Notes: generated from the sequence alone by a model not told the origin. A DNA stretch of 64,000 bases from JAEUOS01 sp040382235 (GCA_040382235.1 JBEIFV010000001.1:1-64000); one strand, 5' to 3'; positions 8,674 to 16,868 are shown, counted from the stretch's first letter. Made by a program: numbers and translations.

Positions 8674-9903
8674 ATGACGATGACCAGAGAAGAACTCGGG
8701 CGACGCATTCGCTCGGCGCGCGAGAGCTGCGGTCTCACGCAGGAACAACTGGGCGAACCTGCGGGCTTGAGTCGCCTCGCTGTCGGTCACATCGAATCAG
8801 GCGCGCGATCCGTTTCCAGCCTGGAGCTGGATCGCATCGCTTATGCGGTCGGGCGCGATATCAAGTCGTTTTTTGCTGATTCGTTTGTCGAGCAGGACGC
8901 GCTGGCCGCGCTGTTTCGGTCGGATGACGAACTGGCCCAGCAGGCTGAGCTGATCAAGGCTTTGCAGGATAGTCTGGCCTTGGGGCGGGAGATGACTACG
9001 CTGGAGCGTCTGCTTGGCATTGACCGAGCACAGTTGCTTACTGCCACCTACGATCTTCCCGTGCCGAAGTCGCGTTGGGAAGCGATTCTGCAGGGGCAGA
9101 AGGTAGCGACTGAGGAGCGTCAGCGCCTTGGCATGGGCATGGCGCCGGCGGGGGACTTGGCCGACCTGCTTGAGTCGCAGGGTGCGCGCGCGGCGTTTGT
9201 GAGCCTGCCTGCGAATGTCTCCGGCCTGACCTTGGCCGATGTCAACATCGGGGTGTTTGTGGCGGTCAATTCTGATCATGTTGCGGTACGCCAGCGCTTT
9301 TCGCTTGCTCACGAGTATGCACATGTGCTGATGGACCGCGACCGCTCGGGCGCCATCAGTCGCGCTGAAAATCGGGCCGAGCTGCTGGAAGTGCGCGCCA
9401 ATGCGTTTGCCGCTGAACTTCTGATGCCGGCAGACGGTGTGAGGCAGTTCGTACATGGGCTGGGCAAAGGTGCGCAGAGTCGCGCCCAGGTCGCGGTGTT
9501 CGACGAGTCCGAAGCAGTGCAGGTGGAGCAGCGTGCCGCACCGGGCAGCCAGGATATCCAGCTTTATGATGCGGTGCTGCTCGCGCATCATTTCGATTCC
9601 AGCAGGATCGCCACGCTATACCGCCTCAAGAATATGAAGCTGATCGACGACAGTGAGTTTCAGCGCTTGAAGGATGAGGAGGACAAGGGCGCGGGAAATA
9701 CCATCGCGAGCTTTTTGGCAGTGCGGGACTCGGATCGCGGTCAATCTTCGCGTGAGGATTTTCGCCGCCGCTTCATGGGGCTAGCACTTGAGGCGTACCG
9801 GCGTGACGAAATCACCATGGCCAAGCTGACCGAGCTTGCCGCGATGGTCGAATTGAGCCGGCGCGACGTACAGGCCGTGCTGGCCTCGATGCAACGCGAT
9901 TGA
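8674..9903 (+). CDS. XRE-family regulator with ImmA/IrrE metallopeptidase domain (probable antitoxin)
   Basis: A 409-residue protein. Residues about 3-62 form a Cro/C1-type helix-turn-helix (LTQEQLGEPAGLSRLAVGHIE). A zinc-peptidase motif HEYAH follows at residues 213-217, preceded by RQRFSLA as is usual in the ImmA/IrrE (COG2856) group. The last about 35 residues (ALEAYRRDEITMAKLTELA) look like the helix-turn-helix tail of UPF0175-type antitoxins, which usually partner PIN toxins. The stop overlaps a possible TTG start of the PIN gene and precedes its ATG by 17 bases, so the two are co-transcribed. XRE-COG2856 proteins act as regulators or antitoxins in phage and toxin-antitoxin modules. The reading frame is intact, unlike that of its partner. 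Confidence 0.82.
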   Translation: MTMTREELGRRIRSARESCGLTQEQLGEPAGLSRLAVGHIESGARSVSSLELDRIAYAVGRDIKSFFADSFVEQDALAALFRSDDELAQQAELIKALQDSLALGREMTTLERLLGIDRAQLLTATYDLPVPKSRWEAILQGQKVATEERQRLGMGMAPAGDLADLLESQGARAAFVSLPANVSGLTLADVNIGVFVAVNSDHVAVRQRFSLAHEYAHVLMDRDRSGAISRAENRAELLEVRANAFAAELLMPADGVRQFVHGLGKGAQSRAQVAVFDESEAVQVEQRAAPGSQDIQLYDAVLLAHHFDSSRIATLYRLKNMKLIDDSEFQRLKDEEDKGAGNTIASFLAVRDSDRGQSSREDFRRRFMGLALEAYRRDEITMAKLTELAAMVELSRRDVQAVLASMQRD

Positions 9904-9920
9904 GCGCGTGGGCCGGGTCG

Positions 9921-10429
9921 ATGACATCTCAGCCCATCAGCGTTGTCGTCACCGACGCCAACGTGCTGATCAATTTTTGCCATATCGGGCGACTGCCGCT
10001 ACTGGGCGGGTTGGCGCCGTATCGATTCTTCGTTCCGGAGGAAGTCATCAATGAGATCACCGAGCCTGCGCAACAGGCGGAAGTGGAGAGCGCGCTTGCG
10101 CAAGGACTGATCGCGAAAACCGTGATCGACAGCATTGAAGCGCTTGCGCTGTTTGGCACATTGCGCGACCTCATGGGTCGCGGCGAGGCTGCGTGTCTGG
10201 CGCTCTTGCTGCGACCAAAGGCTGGATCATCGCCTCAGACGAAAAACGGCGCTTCCGGCGCGAAGCACTTGGACGAATCGGCGCGGCGCGGATCGTCGAC
10301 ACTGCATCCTTGTTGGTGCATGCGATCAGTATCGGGCGCATTTCGGTGGCGGAAGCCGACGGCTTCAAGGCGGTTCTCGAAACCAGGCGTTTCGTCATGC
10401 CTTTCGCAAGCTTCGGCGACCTTGCCTAA
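9921..10429 (+). pseudogene. PIN-domain toxin, frameshifted
   Basis: The 5' part encodes VVTDANVLINF (first PIN acidic residue), a conserved VPEEVINEI segment and GRGEAACLAL (second acidic residue). After about 10208 the frame continues into unrelated residues, whereas the next PIN block (WIIASDEKRRF, third acidic residue, through FASFGDLA) is encoded in the -1 frame and stops at 10427-10429. One missing base in the TTGCTGCG segment around 10208 accounts for it; restoring one G gives a continuous PIN protein of about 170 residues. The frameshift falls between active-site acids, so the product should be inactive unless the base was lost in assembly. An alternative TTG start at 9900 overlaps the upstream gene. 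Confidence 0.75.
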
Positions 10430-10591
10430 CATGCATCGACGTATAAGTGACCCGGCAACCAACATGCGTTTCCCCCCAACTCCTCACGGTCGCAGCGACT
10501 GTATCGAGCCTGGTGCAGTTGCGCGCGGTTGGATGGCGCCACACATGAACGCTAATGTTACGGTCTGAACAACGATCAAAGGAGCGAACTC

Positions 10592-10813
10592 ATGACCAAA
10601 ACCCTGACCGCCATTCTCGAACGAGAAGGCGATGGATTCGTCGCCTTGTGCCCGGAACTGGACATCGCAAGCCAGGGGAAGTCGCTTGAAGAGGCCAAGG
10701 TCAATTTGCGCGAGGCCGTCGAGTTGTTTTTCGAATGTGCCGACGAAAAGGAAACGGCCAACCGACTCAGCGGCGAGATTTACGTGACCCAACTCGAGGT
10801 CGAGCTTGCCTAA
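10592..10813 (+). CDS. hicB: HicB-family antitoxin
   Basis: A 73-residue HicB N-terminal-type domain: LTAILEREGDGFVALCPELDIASQGKSLEEA followed by a helix LREAVELFFE. This partially degraded RNase H fold binds and neutralises HicA mRNA interferases. The protein is shorter than HicBs that carry a C-terminal DNA-binding domain, so it may not autoregulate. GGAGCG lies eight bases upstream of the ATG. It is followed, with an eight-base overlap, by a hicA gene that carries an internal stop. Confidence 0.88.
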   Translation: MTKTLTAILEREGDGFVALCPELDIASQGKSLEEAKVNLREAVELFFECADEKETANRLSGEIYVTQLEVELA

Positions 10814-11030
10814 GCTCAGAATTCTTTCAGGCGCCGAACTATGACGCCTGTTGGAACTGAATGGGTTCGTGAACGTACGGCAACGCGGTAGTCACCGCGT
10901 GATGCAGAAAAAATCCGAGGGTGGGACGGTCACTGTGCCGGTGCCAATGCATGACGAAATAAAGATCGGCACGCTGCTTTCAATCATTCGCCAGTCGGGT
11001 CTCGCCCGTACGCACTTTGAGTCCGAATAA
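10806..11030 (+). pseudogene. hicA: HicA mRNA interferase with an in-frame TGA
   Basis: Reading in a single frame from TTG 10806 gives LPKLRILSGAEL, then TGA at 10842-10844, then RLLELNGFVNVRQRGSHRVMQ and on to a TAA at 11028-11030. The downstream part is a textbook HicA double-stranded-RNA-binding-like fold with the catalytic histidine in RGSH and a C-terminal KIGTLLSIIRQSGL helix. The 13th codon is therefore a nonsense codon; a CGA arginine codon one transition away is the likely ancestor. No good internal start precedes the RGSH segment. The TTG start overlaps hicB by eight bases, the normal coupling of this module. The toxin is probably not made at full length. Confidence 0.82.
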
Positions 11031-11042
11031 AGTCGAGCAAAC

Positions 11043-12176
11043 TCAAGCAGCCAGCGCGCGCGCGATCAGGATGCGCTGGATATCCGAAGCGCCTTCGTAA
11101 ATCTGCGTCACACGCACATCACGATAGATGCGCTCGACCGGAAAGTCGGCCACGTACCCATAGCCACCGTGGATCTGGATCGCGTCCGAACACACCTTCT
11201 CGGCCATTTCCGAGGCGAAAAGCTTGGCCATCGCCGCCTCCTTCAGGCAGGGCCGACCGGCATCCTTCAGCACTGCGGCATGCAGCACCATCTGGCGCGC
11301 CACTTCCACTTGCGTGGCCATGTCGGCCAGGCGAAACTGCACCGCCTGGTGGTTGAACAAGGTCTGGCCGAAGGCCTCGCGTTCATTGGCGTAGCGCAGC
11401 GCCGCCTCGAAGGCCGCGCGTGCCATGCCCACGGCCTGGCTACCGATGCCGATGCGCCCGCCTTCGAGCGATGAAAGGGCAATGCGATAGCCTTGGCCAG
11501 GTTCGCCGATCATGTTCTCGACCGGCACGCGGCAGTTTTCCAGCAGCACCTGTGCGGTGTCCGAGGCACGCTGGCCGAGCTTGTCTTCCACCCGCGGCAC
11601 CGAATAGCCCGGGGAGTTGGTCGGCACCAGAAACGCCGTGATGCCGCGCTTGCCGGCGCCACGGTCGGTGACCGCGAAGACGATGGTCACGTCGCCGTTC
11701 TTGCCCGAGGTGATGAACTGCTTGGCGCCGTCGATCACGTAGTGGTCGCCGTCCTTCTTCGCGGTTGTCTTGAGGGCCGAGGCGTCCGAGCCGGCATGCG
11801 GTTCGGTGAGCGCGAAAGCGCCCAGCATGCGGCCCTGCGCCAGGGGCTTCAACCAGGTTTCCTTCTGCTCGGGCGTGCCATAGTTGAGCAGGATGTTGCA
11901 CACCGGGCAGTTGTTGACCGACAGTACGGTGGAAGTGGCCGCATCGCCTGCGGCCACCTCTTCCAGCGACACGGCCAACGCGGTGTAGTCGAGCCCGGCA
12001 CCGCCGAATTCCTCGGGCACGAACACGCCATAAAGGCCGAGCGCCGCCAGGCCCTTCAAGGCGGCGGCCGGAAAGGCGGCGTCGCGGTCGCGCTGCGCGG
12101 CGCCCGGCGCGACCTCGGCGGCCACATAGGCACGCACCGCATCGCGGATCTGTTCGTGTTCGGGAGAAATGATCAT
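11043..12176 (-). CDS. Acyl-CoA dehydrogenase (short/medium-chain type)
   Basis: A 377-residue flavoprotein that introduces the alpha-beta double bond of acyl-CoAs and passes electrons to ETF. Seen: FALTEPHAGSDA (FAD/substrate loop), YVIDGAKQFITSG, and near the C-terminus QIYEGASDIQ, whose glutamate occupies the usual catalytic-base position of short-chain enzymes. Length and layout match butyryl-CoA dehydrogenases. It is the last gene of the minus-strand operon after the thiolase (88-base gap). Its 3' end converges on the broken hicA with only 12 bases between the stops. Confidence 0.92.
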   Translation of the reverse strand: MIISPEHEQIRDAVRAYVAAEVAPGAAQRDRDAAFPAAALKGLAALGLYGVFVPEEFGGAGLDYTALAVSLEEVAAGDAATSTVLSVNNCPVCNILLNYGTPEQKETWLKPLAQGRMLGAFALTEPHAGSDASALKTTAKKDGDHYVIDGAKQFITSGKNGDVTIVFAVTDRGAGKRGITAFLVPTNSPGYSVPRVEDKLGQRASDTAQVLLENCRVPVENMIGEPGQGYRIALSSLEGGRIGIGSQAVGMARAAFEAALRYANEREAFGQTLFNHQAVQFRLADMATQVEVARQMVLHAAVLKDAGRPCLKEAAMAKLFASEMAEKVCSDAIQIHGGYGYVADFPVERIYRDVRVTQIYEGASDIQRILIARALAA

Positions 12177-12264
12177 CGGGACTCTTGCGTGGGACTTGAA
12201 GGTACGGCCACAAGCCAGGGCACGTCACCGTTGCGGTAACCCGGCCCCGGCCCGCTTTACCGCG

Positions 12265-13461
12265 TCACATCAATTCGACAGCCACCGCGGTGGCTTCACC
12301 GCCGCCGATACACAAGCTTGCCACACCGCGCTTGCCGCCGGTTTTTTTCAGGGCACCGATCAGCGTGACGATCAGGCGCGCACCGGACGCGCCGATCGGG
12401 TGGCCCAGGGCACAGGCGCCGCCGTGGATGTTTACCTTGGCATGCGGAATGCCGTGTTCCTTCATCGCCGCCATCGCCACCACCGCGAAGGCTTCGTTGA
12501 TTTCGAACAGGTCGACCGTGCCGGTATTCCAGCCGCACTTGGCGTACAGCTTTTCGATCGCGCCCACCGGTGCGGTGGTAAACCACTGCGGCTCTTGCGA
12601 GTGGGTGGCATGCGCCACCAGCCTGGCCACCGGCGCGAGGCCCAGCTTCGCAGCGGTGGAGGCACGCATCATCACCATGGCGGCGGCGCCGTCGGAAATC
12701 GAGGACGAGGTGGCGGCAGTCACGGTGCCGTCCTTGCGGAAGGCGGGCTTGAGCGTGGGCACCTTGTCGATGTTCGATTTGAATGGTTGCTCGTCCTTAT
12801 CGATCACCACGTCGCCCTTCTTGCCGGCCACCGTGATCGGGGCGACTTCCCATTTGAAGCTGCCGTCGTTGTTGGCGGCGATCGCGCGCTTGGTCGACTC
12901 GATCGCGTAGGCGTCCTGCTCCTCGCGGGTGAAGGTGTATTTGCCGGCGCAATCCTCGGCGAACTGGCCCATCGACTTGCCACCGCCGTTGGGGGTTTTC
13001 TCGTAGGCGTCTTCCAGGCCATCGAGCGCCATGTGGTCGAACATGGTGGCATGCCCGTAACGATAGCCACCACGGCCTTTAAGCACCATGTACGGTGCGT
13101 TGGTCATCGATTCCATGCCGCCGGCCACCACGATATCGGCGCTGCCGGCGGTCAACAAGTCATGGGCGAACATGGCGGCCTTCATGCCTGAACCGCACAC
13201 CTTGTTGATGGTGGTGGCACCAGTGGATTTAGGCAGGCCGGCGCCGAGCGTGGCCTGGCGCGCAGGCGCCTGGCCCTGTCCGGCCGGCAGCACGCAACCC
13301 ATGATGACTTCCTGAATTTGCTCAGGCTTCAAACCGGCACGTTCGACCGCGGCCTTGATCGCGTGGCTGCCCAGCTGGTGGCCGGCGAAACCCGCGAGTT
13401 CGCCCTGCATGGCGCCCACCGGAGTGCGGGCAACGGAGACGATGACGATGGGATCGGACAT
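12265..13461 (-). CDS. Acetyl-CoA C-acetyltransferase (thiolase)
   Basis: A 398-residue biosynthetic/degradative type II thiolase. Catalytic Cys89 lies in NKVCGSGMKA; GGACALGHPIGASGAR carries the conserved His, and CIGGGEATAV near the C-terminus carries the second catalytic Cys. The enzyme interconverts two acetyl-CoA and acetoacetyl-CoA, which suits both leucine breakdown (acetoacetate end product) and PHA precursor supply. It lies 12 bases downstream of the MaoC gene. AtoB and PhaA-type enzymes cannot be told apart by motif, so no symbol is given. Confidence 0.93.
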   Translation of the reverse strand: MSDPIVIVSVARTPVGAMQGELAGFAGHQLGSHAIKAAVERAGLKPEQIQEVIMGCVLPAGQGQAPARQATLGAGLPKSTGATTINKVCGSGMKAAMFAHDLLTAGSADIVVAGGMESMTNAPYMVLKGRGGYRYGHATMFDHMALDGLEDAYEKTPNGGGKSMGQFAEDCAGKYTFTREEQDAYAIESTKRAIAANNDGSFKWEVAPITVAGKKGDVVIDKDEQPFKSNIDKVPTLKPAFRKDGTVTAATSSSISDGAAAMVMMRASTAAKLGLAPVARLVAHATHSQEPQWFTTAPVGAIEKLYAKCGWNTGTVDLFEINEAFAVVAMAAMKEHGIPHAKVNIHGGACALGHPIGASGARLIVTLIGALKKTGGKRGVASLCIGGGEATAVAVELM

Positions 13462-13473
13462 GGTGATTCCTTT

Positions 13474-13881
13474 CTACTGATTGAAAGTCATGATTTTGCC
13501 AACCGTGGTGAGCACGACCTCACCCGACTGGTTGGTAATGCTGCCGTCGAGTGTAACGATGTTGCCTCGCGACTTGGGCTCGATGTGCGTCACAACCCAT
13601 TTCAACTCGATTGTATCGCCCGGCCGCACCGGCTTTAGCAGATTGACCTGGAACTCGATGCCCACCTGCGGCCCGTGCCGGGTGTAGTGGCTGGCCAGCA
13701 CCCCCATCAACAGCGACAGGTAATGCGGGCCGCAGGCGATGATGCCGCCAAAGCGGGTGGCGGCGGCGTACTCGGGGTCATGGTGCAGGGGATTCATGTC
13801 CTCGCATATGGTGGCGAAGCGGCTGATCTCTTCTAGCGTGATGTGCTTGACGCGCAGAGCGGTTTCGCCGATGGCGATCAT
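13474..13881 (-). CDS. MaoC-like hot-dog dehydratase
   Basis: A 135-residue single hot-dog domain with the hydratase 2 signature DMNPLHHDPEYAAATRFGG, providing the catalytic Asp and His dyad found in R-specific enoyl-CoA hydratases. Such enzymes hydrate trans-2-enoyl-CoA to (R)-3-hydroxyacyl-CoA, a route to PHA monomers, and a phaC gene lies 5 kb away on the other strand. The start overlaps the carbonic anhydrase stop by four bases, so the two are translationally coupled. A thioesterase activity within the same fold cannot be excluded. Confidence 0.85.
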   Translation of the reverse strand: MIAIGETALRVKHITLEEISRFATICEDMNPLHHDPEYAAATRFGGIIACGPHYLSLLMGVLASHYTRHGPQVGIEFQVNLLKPVRPGDTIELKWVVTHIEPKSRGNIVTLDGSITNQSGEVVLTTVGKIMTFNQ

Positions 13882-14540
13882 GCCGGCCTCGCGTGTTCAT
13901 GTACCTGCTTGAGTGCCGCACCCAGCACCGGCCCGGCCTCGGCGGCGCTGTCTACCGTGGTTTCGAGATCGCGCAACAAGCCGTTGTCGACGCCATAGAC
14001 CCAGCCATGCACGGCCAGCGGCTGGCCGCGTGCCCAGGCATCCTGCACCGCGGTGGTCTGACACACATTCTTCACCTGCTCGATCACGTTGAGTTCGCAC
14101 AGGGCATCGTGCTTGGCGACTTCGGCTGCGATCGATCCAAGATAGGCACCATGCTTTTCGCCCACGTCCTGAATGTGCCGCAGCCAGTTGTCGGCCAGGC
14201 CAACCTTTCGCCCGGTGAGCGCGGCATGCACGCTGGAGCAGCCATAGTGCCCGCACACGATGATGTGGCGCACATGCAGCAGATCGACCGCGAATTCGAT
14301 CACCGACAGGCAGTTGAGATCGGTATGCACCACCACGTTGGCGATGTTGCGATGGACGAACACCTCGCCCGGCGCCAGGCCGATGATCTGGTTGGCCGGA
14401 ACGCGCGAATCCGAGCAGCCGATCCACAGGTACTGCGGGCTTTGCTGGTGCGCCAGGCGCTTGAAGAAATCGGGGTCCTCGCGCGTGACCTCCGCCACCC
14501 AGGTGCGGTTGTTGTCGAACAGGGCTTCGAGCGAGCGCAT
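13878..14540 (-). CDS. can: Beta-class carbonic anhydrase
   Basis: A 220-residue beta-carbonic anhydrase of the Can type. The zinc ligands Cys42, His98 and Cys101 and the Asp44-Arg46 dyad are visible in CSDSRVPANQ and CGHYGC. It interconverts CO2 and bicarbonate in the cytosol. In leucine-catabolic operons it would feed bicarbonate to a biotin carboxylase such as methylcrotonyl-CoA carboxylase, but no carboxylase gene lies in this window. The gene is upstream of and coupled to the MaoC gene, and downstream of the invading hicAB pair. Confidence 0.92.
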   Translation of the reverse strand: MRSLEALFDNNRTWVAEVTREDPDFFKRLAHQQSPQYLWIGCSDSRVPANQIIGLAPGEVFVHRNIANVVVHTDLNCLSVIEFAVDLLHVRHIIVCGHYGCSSVHAALTGRKVGLADNWLRHIQDVGEKHGAYLGSIAAEVAKHDALCELNVIEQVKNVCQTTAVQDAWARGQPLAVHGWVYGVDNGLLRDLETTVDSAAEAGPVLGAALKQVHEHARPA

Positions 14541-14546
14541 GCGGGT

Positions 14547-14669
14547 TCAGTGCCGGCGCGCGTCAACCGGCAACCAGCCTTGCACGATCATCCAGGACGG
14601 GATGCGTACCAGGAAACCCTCGACCAAGATGCCGATCAAATTCGTTGGCACGCTGGCAGCGACGAAGGA
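14547..14669 (-). pseudogene. Short ORF remnant between hicB and carbonic anhydrase
   Basis: On the minus strand this segment stays open for about 40 codons and ends with ILVEGFLVRIPSWMIVQG-LPVDARRH before a TGA at 14549-14547. It has no start codon with a ribosome binding site and begins directly after the hicB stop. The hydrophobic then basic composition suggests the C-terminus of a displaced gene, possibly cut when hicAB arrived, but I cannot name a family. Confidence 0.3.
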
Positions 14670-14670
14670 C

Positions 14671-14883
14671 TCAAGCAAAAATCAAACGCCCACGCGGCGC
14701 CGGAACCGGCCGGCCCAACGATCGCGCGGTCTCGATCCATCCGGCAATGACTGTTTCGACATTGGCCAGCGCTTTTGCATAACTCGCGCCGTCGGCCGCG
14801 CAACCCGGAAGTTCCGGCGCTTGCGCCACGCAAGCCGAATCGTCCTCGCTCCAGTAGATGATTACTTCATATTTCACTTGCAT
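14671..14883 (-). CDS. hicB: HicB-family antitoxin (second copy)
   Basis: A 70-residue HicB-like domain: YEVIIYWSEDDSACVAQAPELPGCAADGASYAKALANVETVIAGWIETA, the classic start of a HicB antitoxin. Its start overlaps the 3' end of the hicA reading frame by 17 bases, giving the order hicA-hicB, opposite to the pair at 10592. It is too diverged in sequence and order from that pair to be a recent duplicate. The frame is intact while its toxin partner is interrupted. Confidence 0.87.
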   Translation of the reverse strand: MQVKYEVIIYWSEDDSACVAQAPELPGCAADGASYAKALANVETVIAGWIETARSLGRPVPAPRGRLIFA

Positions 14884-15139
14884 CTTCGCTGTCCTTGGCC
14901 AATCGATACTTGACGATCACATCGCGCACTTGCTTAACCTGGCAGGGCTTCGCCTGGCCGTTCTATTCCTGCAAATTGAGGATTTCATCAATGTCGCGAC
15001 GGTGAAAAATGTGATGCCCGCCTTTGACCCGCTCAGTGAGTCCAAGGCGCAGCAGCACGCCGCACAGGTCCGAGAATGCCAGATTTCGGTCACTCGCACC
15101 CGACAGAATGCGCGCAACAAGTTTCGAGAACGCGACCAT
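14867..15139 (-). pseudogene. hicA: HicA mRNA interferase (second copy) with an in-frame TAG
   Basis: From ATG 15139 the frame reads SKLVARILSGASDRNLAFSD, then GGHHIFHRRDIDEILNLQE, then TAG at 14965-14963, and continues without shift as NGQAKPCQVKQVRDVIVKY to a TGA at 14869-14867. The whole 91-codon frame matches the HicA subgroup that begins KLxxxILSGxSD and ends KPYQVKQVR, so the amber is a nonsense mutation, probably of AAG or CAG. The catalytic histidine region GGHH is retained but about 30 C-terminal residues are lost. The start is four bases after the ivd stop. An in-frame ATG at 15169 would overlap ivd. Confidence 0.82.
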
Positions 15140-15143
15140 CCGT

Positions 15144-16322
15144 CTACCTGGTCTCGGCAAACAATTCACGCCCGATCAGCATGCGCCTGATTTCCGAGGT
15201 GCCGGCGCCGATCTCGTAGAGCTTGGCATCGCGCCACAGGCGCCCGGCGGGGTAGTCATAGGTGTAACCGACGCCGCCCAGCGCCTGGATCGCCTCGCCC
15301 GCCATCCAGGTGGCCTTCTCGGCGGTGTAGAGAATCACGCCGGCGCAATCCTTGCGCGCGGCGGTACCGATGAGGCTGCCGCGATCCAGCGCCTCGCCCA
15401 CCGCATAGGCATAAGCACGACAGGCCGACCAGGTGGAATACATGTCGGCCAGCTTGCCCTGCATCAGCTGGAACTCGCCGATCGGCTGGCCGAACTGCTT
15501 GCGTTCATGCAGGTAGGGCACGGTGACGTCCAGGCAGGCCGCCATGATGCCCAGCGGGCCGCCGGCCAACACCGCGCGCTCATAGTCGAGCCCGCTCATG
15601 AGCACGTTGACGCCCCGGCCCAAACCGCCCAGCACATTCTCTGCCGGCACGGCGCAATCCTGGAACACCAGTTCGCAGGTGTTGGAGCCGCGCATGCCCA
15701 GCTTGTCGAGCTTCTGCGCGGTGGAAAAGCCCGGCATGCCCTTTTCGATCAGGAAGGCGGTGATGCCGCGCGGCCCGGCTTCGAGATCGTTCTTGGCATA
15801 CACCACCAGGGTATCGGCATCGGGCCCATTGGTGATCCACATCTTGTTGCCGTTCAACACCCAGCGGTCGCCCTTCCAGTCGGCGCGGGTGCGCATGCCC
15901 ACCACATCCGAGCCGGCGCCCGGCTCGCTCATCGCCAGCGCACCCACCTGCTCACCGGAGATCAGGCCCGGCAGGTATTTGCGTTTTTGCGCTTCGGTGC
16001 CGTTGCGGCGGATCTGGTTCACGCAGAGGTTGGAATGCGCGCCATACGACAAGCCGACCGAGGCCGAGCCGCGCGAGATTTCCTCCACCGCGATGATGTG
16101 CGCCAAGTAGCCCATCTGCGTGCCGCCGTATTCTTCTTCGACGGTCATTCCCAGCACGCCCAGGTCACCCAGCTTTTTCCACAAATCCATCGGAAACTGG
16201 TTGGAGCGGTCGATCTCGGCGGCGCGCGGCGTGATTTCCCTGGACACGAAATCCTGCAGGCTATCGCGCAGGGCGCGCACTTCGTCGGAGTGGTTGAAGG
16301 TCAGGGCATTCAAGTTCTGCAT
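15144..16322 (-). CDS. ivd: Isovaleryl-CoA dehydrogenase
   Basis: A 392-residue acyl-CoA dehydrogenase of the leucine pathway, converting isovaleryl-CoA to 3-methylcrotonyl-CoA with electrons to ETF. Diagnostic: the catalytic glutamate is not at the C-terminal site of most relatives but at residue 248 in GLDYERAVLAGGPLGIM, the isovaleryl-CoA dehydrogenase position. At the C-terminal site the sequence reads YEIGAGTSEIRR. AMSEPGAGSDVVGMRT forms the flavin/substrate loop. It lies 27 bases after the thioesterase gene, and its operon is headed by a LiuR-type operator. Equivalent names are liuA and ivd. Confidence 0.94.
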   Translation of the reverse strand: MQNLNALTFNHSDEVRALRDSLQDFVSREITPRAAEIDRSNQFPMDLWKKLGDLGVLGMTVEEEYGGTQMGYLAHIIAVEEISRGSASVGLSYGAHSNLCVNQIRRNGTEAQKRKYLPGLISGEQVGALAMSEPGAGSDVVGMRTRADWKGDRWVLNGNKMWITNGPDADTLVVYAKNDLEAGPRGITAFLIEKGMPGFSTAQKLDKLGMRGSNTCELVFQDCAVPAENVLGGLGRGVNVLMSGLDYERAVLAGGPLGIMAACLDVTVPYLHERKQFGQPIGEFQLMQGKLADMYSTWSACRAYAYAVGEALDRGSLIGTAARKDCAGVILYTAEKATWMAGEAIQALGGVGYTYDYPAGRLWRDAKLYEIGAGTSEIRRMLIGRELFAETR

Positions 16323-16349
16323 GGCGGTTCCTTGCGGGCAGGCGGCGCT

Positions 16350-16823
16350 TTAGGCGCGGCGGGTATCGGGCACGCCACGCATCACGATCAGGGTCTGCTG
16401 CATGGTAGCGCACAGTTTCTCGATGCCGTCCTTGACTGCGAACACATCGCCCTGGGTGATCACCAGCGTCTTGCCGGACTTGATCACGCGCGCGCGCGCC
16501 ACCAGTTTCTCGCCGTGCGCGGGATTGAGCATGTTGATCTTGTATTCGACCGTGAGCGGGCTGGAATCGGCCGGCATCAGCGAGAACGCCGCATAGCCGG
16601 CGGCGCTGTCGGCGATCATGCCGGTGATGCCGCCATGGATGAAGCCGTGCTGCTGGGTCAGGCCCTCCTTGTGCGGCAGGGTGACTTCGCAATAGCCCGG
16701 CTCGATCCCGGTGATCGAAGCGCCGATCATGTGCATCGCCGGCTGCCGCCCGAAGCTGTCCAGCACACGCTCGGCGTAGCCTGCATCGGCAGCGGCGAAA
16801 ACAGGGGAGGGAGAGGGAGGCAT
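16350..16823 (-). CDS. PaaI-family hot-dog thioesterase
   Basis: A 157-residue PaaI-like thioesterase. The family motif HGFIHGGITGMIADSAAGYAA carries the catalytic Asp on the hot-dog helix, and LTVEYKINMLNPAHGEKLVA follows. Such enzymes release CoA from dead-end acyl-CoAs. It is the first gene of the minus-strand acyl-CoA operon, with a palindromic operator centred 57 bases upstream of its start, so it is probably under LiuR-like control together with ivd. Confidence 0.85.
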   Translation of the reverse strand: MPPSPSPVFAAADAGYAERVLDSFGRQPAMHMIGASITGIEPGYCEVTLPHKEGLTQQHGFIHGGITGMIADSAAGYAAFSLMPADSSPLTVEYKINMLNPAHGEKLVARARVIKSGKTLVITQGDVFAVKDGIEKLCATMQQTLIVMRGVPDTRRA

Positions 16824-16868
16824 GGCGGAGCGCGAGGCGCAAAGGTCGGATCGGGAGGCGCAATCTAC

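Noticed and set aside
10806..11030. Selenocysteine or other recoding of the hicA TGA
   Set aside because: No SECIS-like hairpin was evident and HicA families have no selenoprotein members; a point mutation is simpler.
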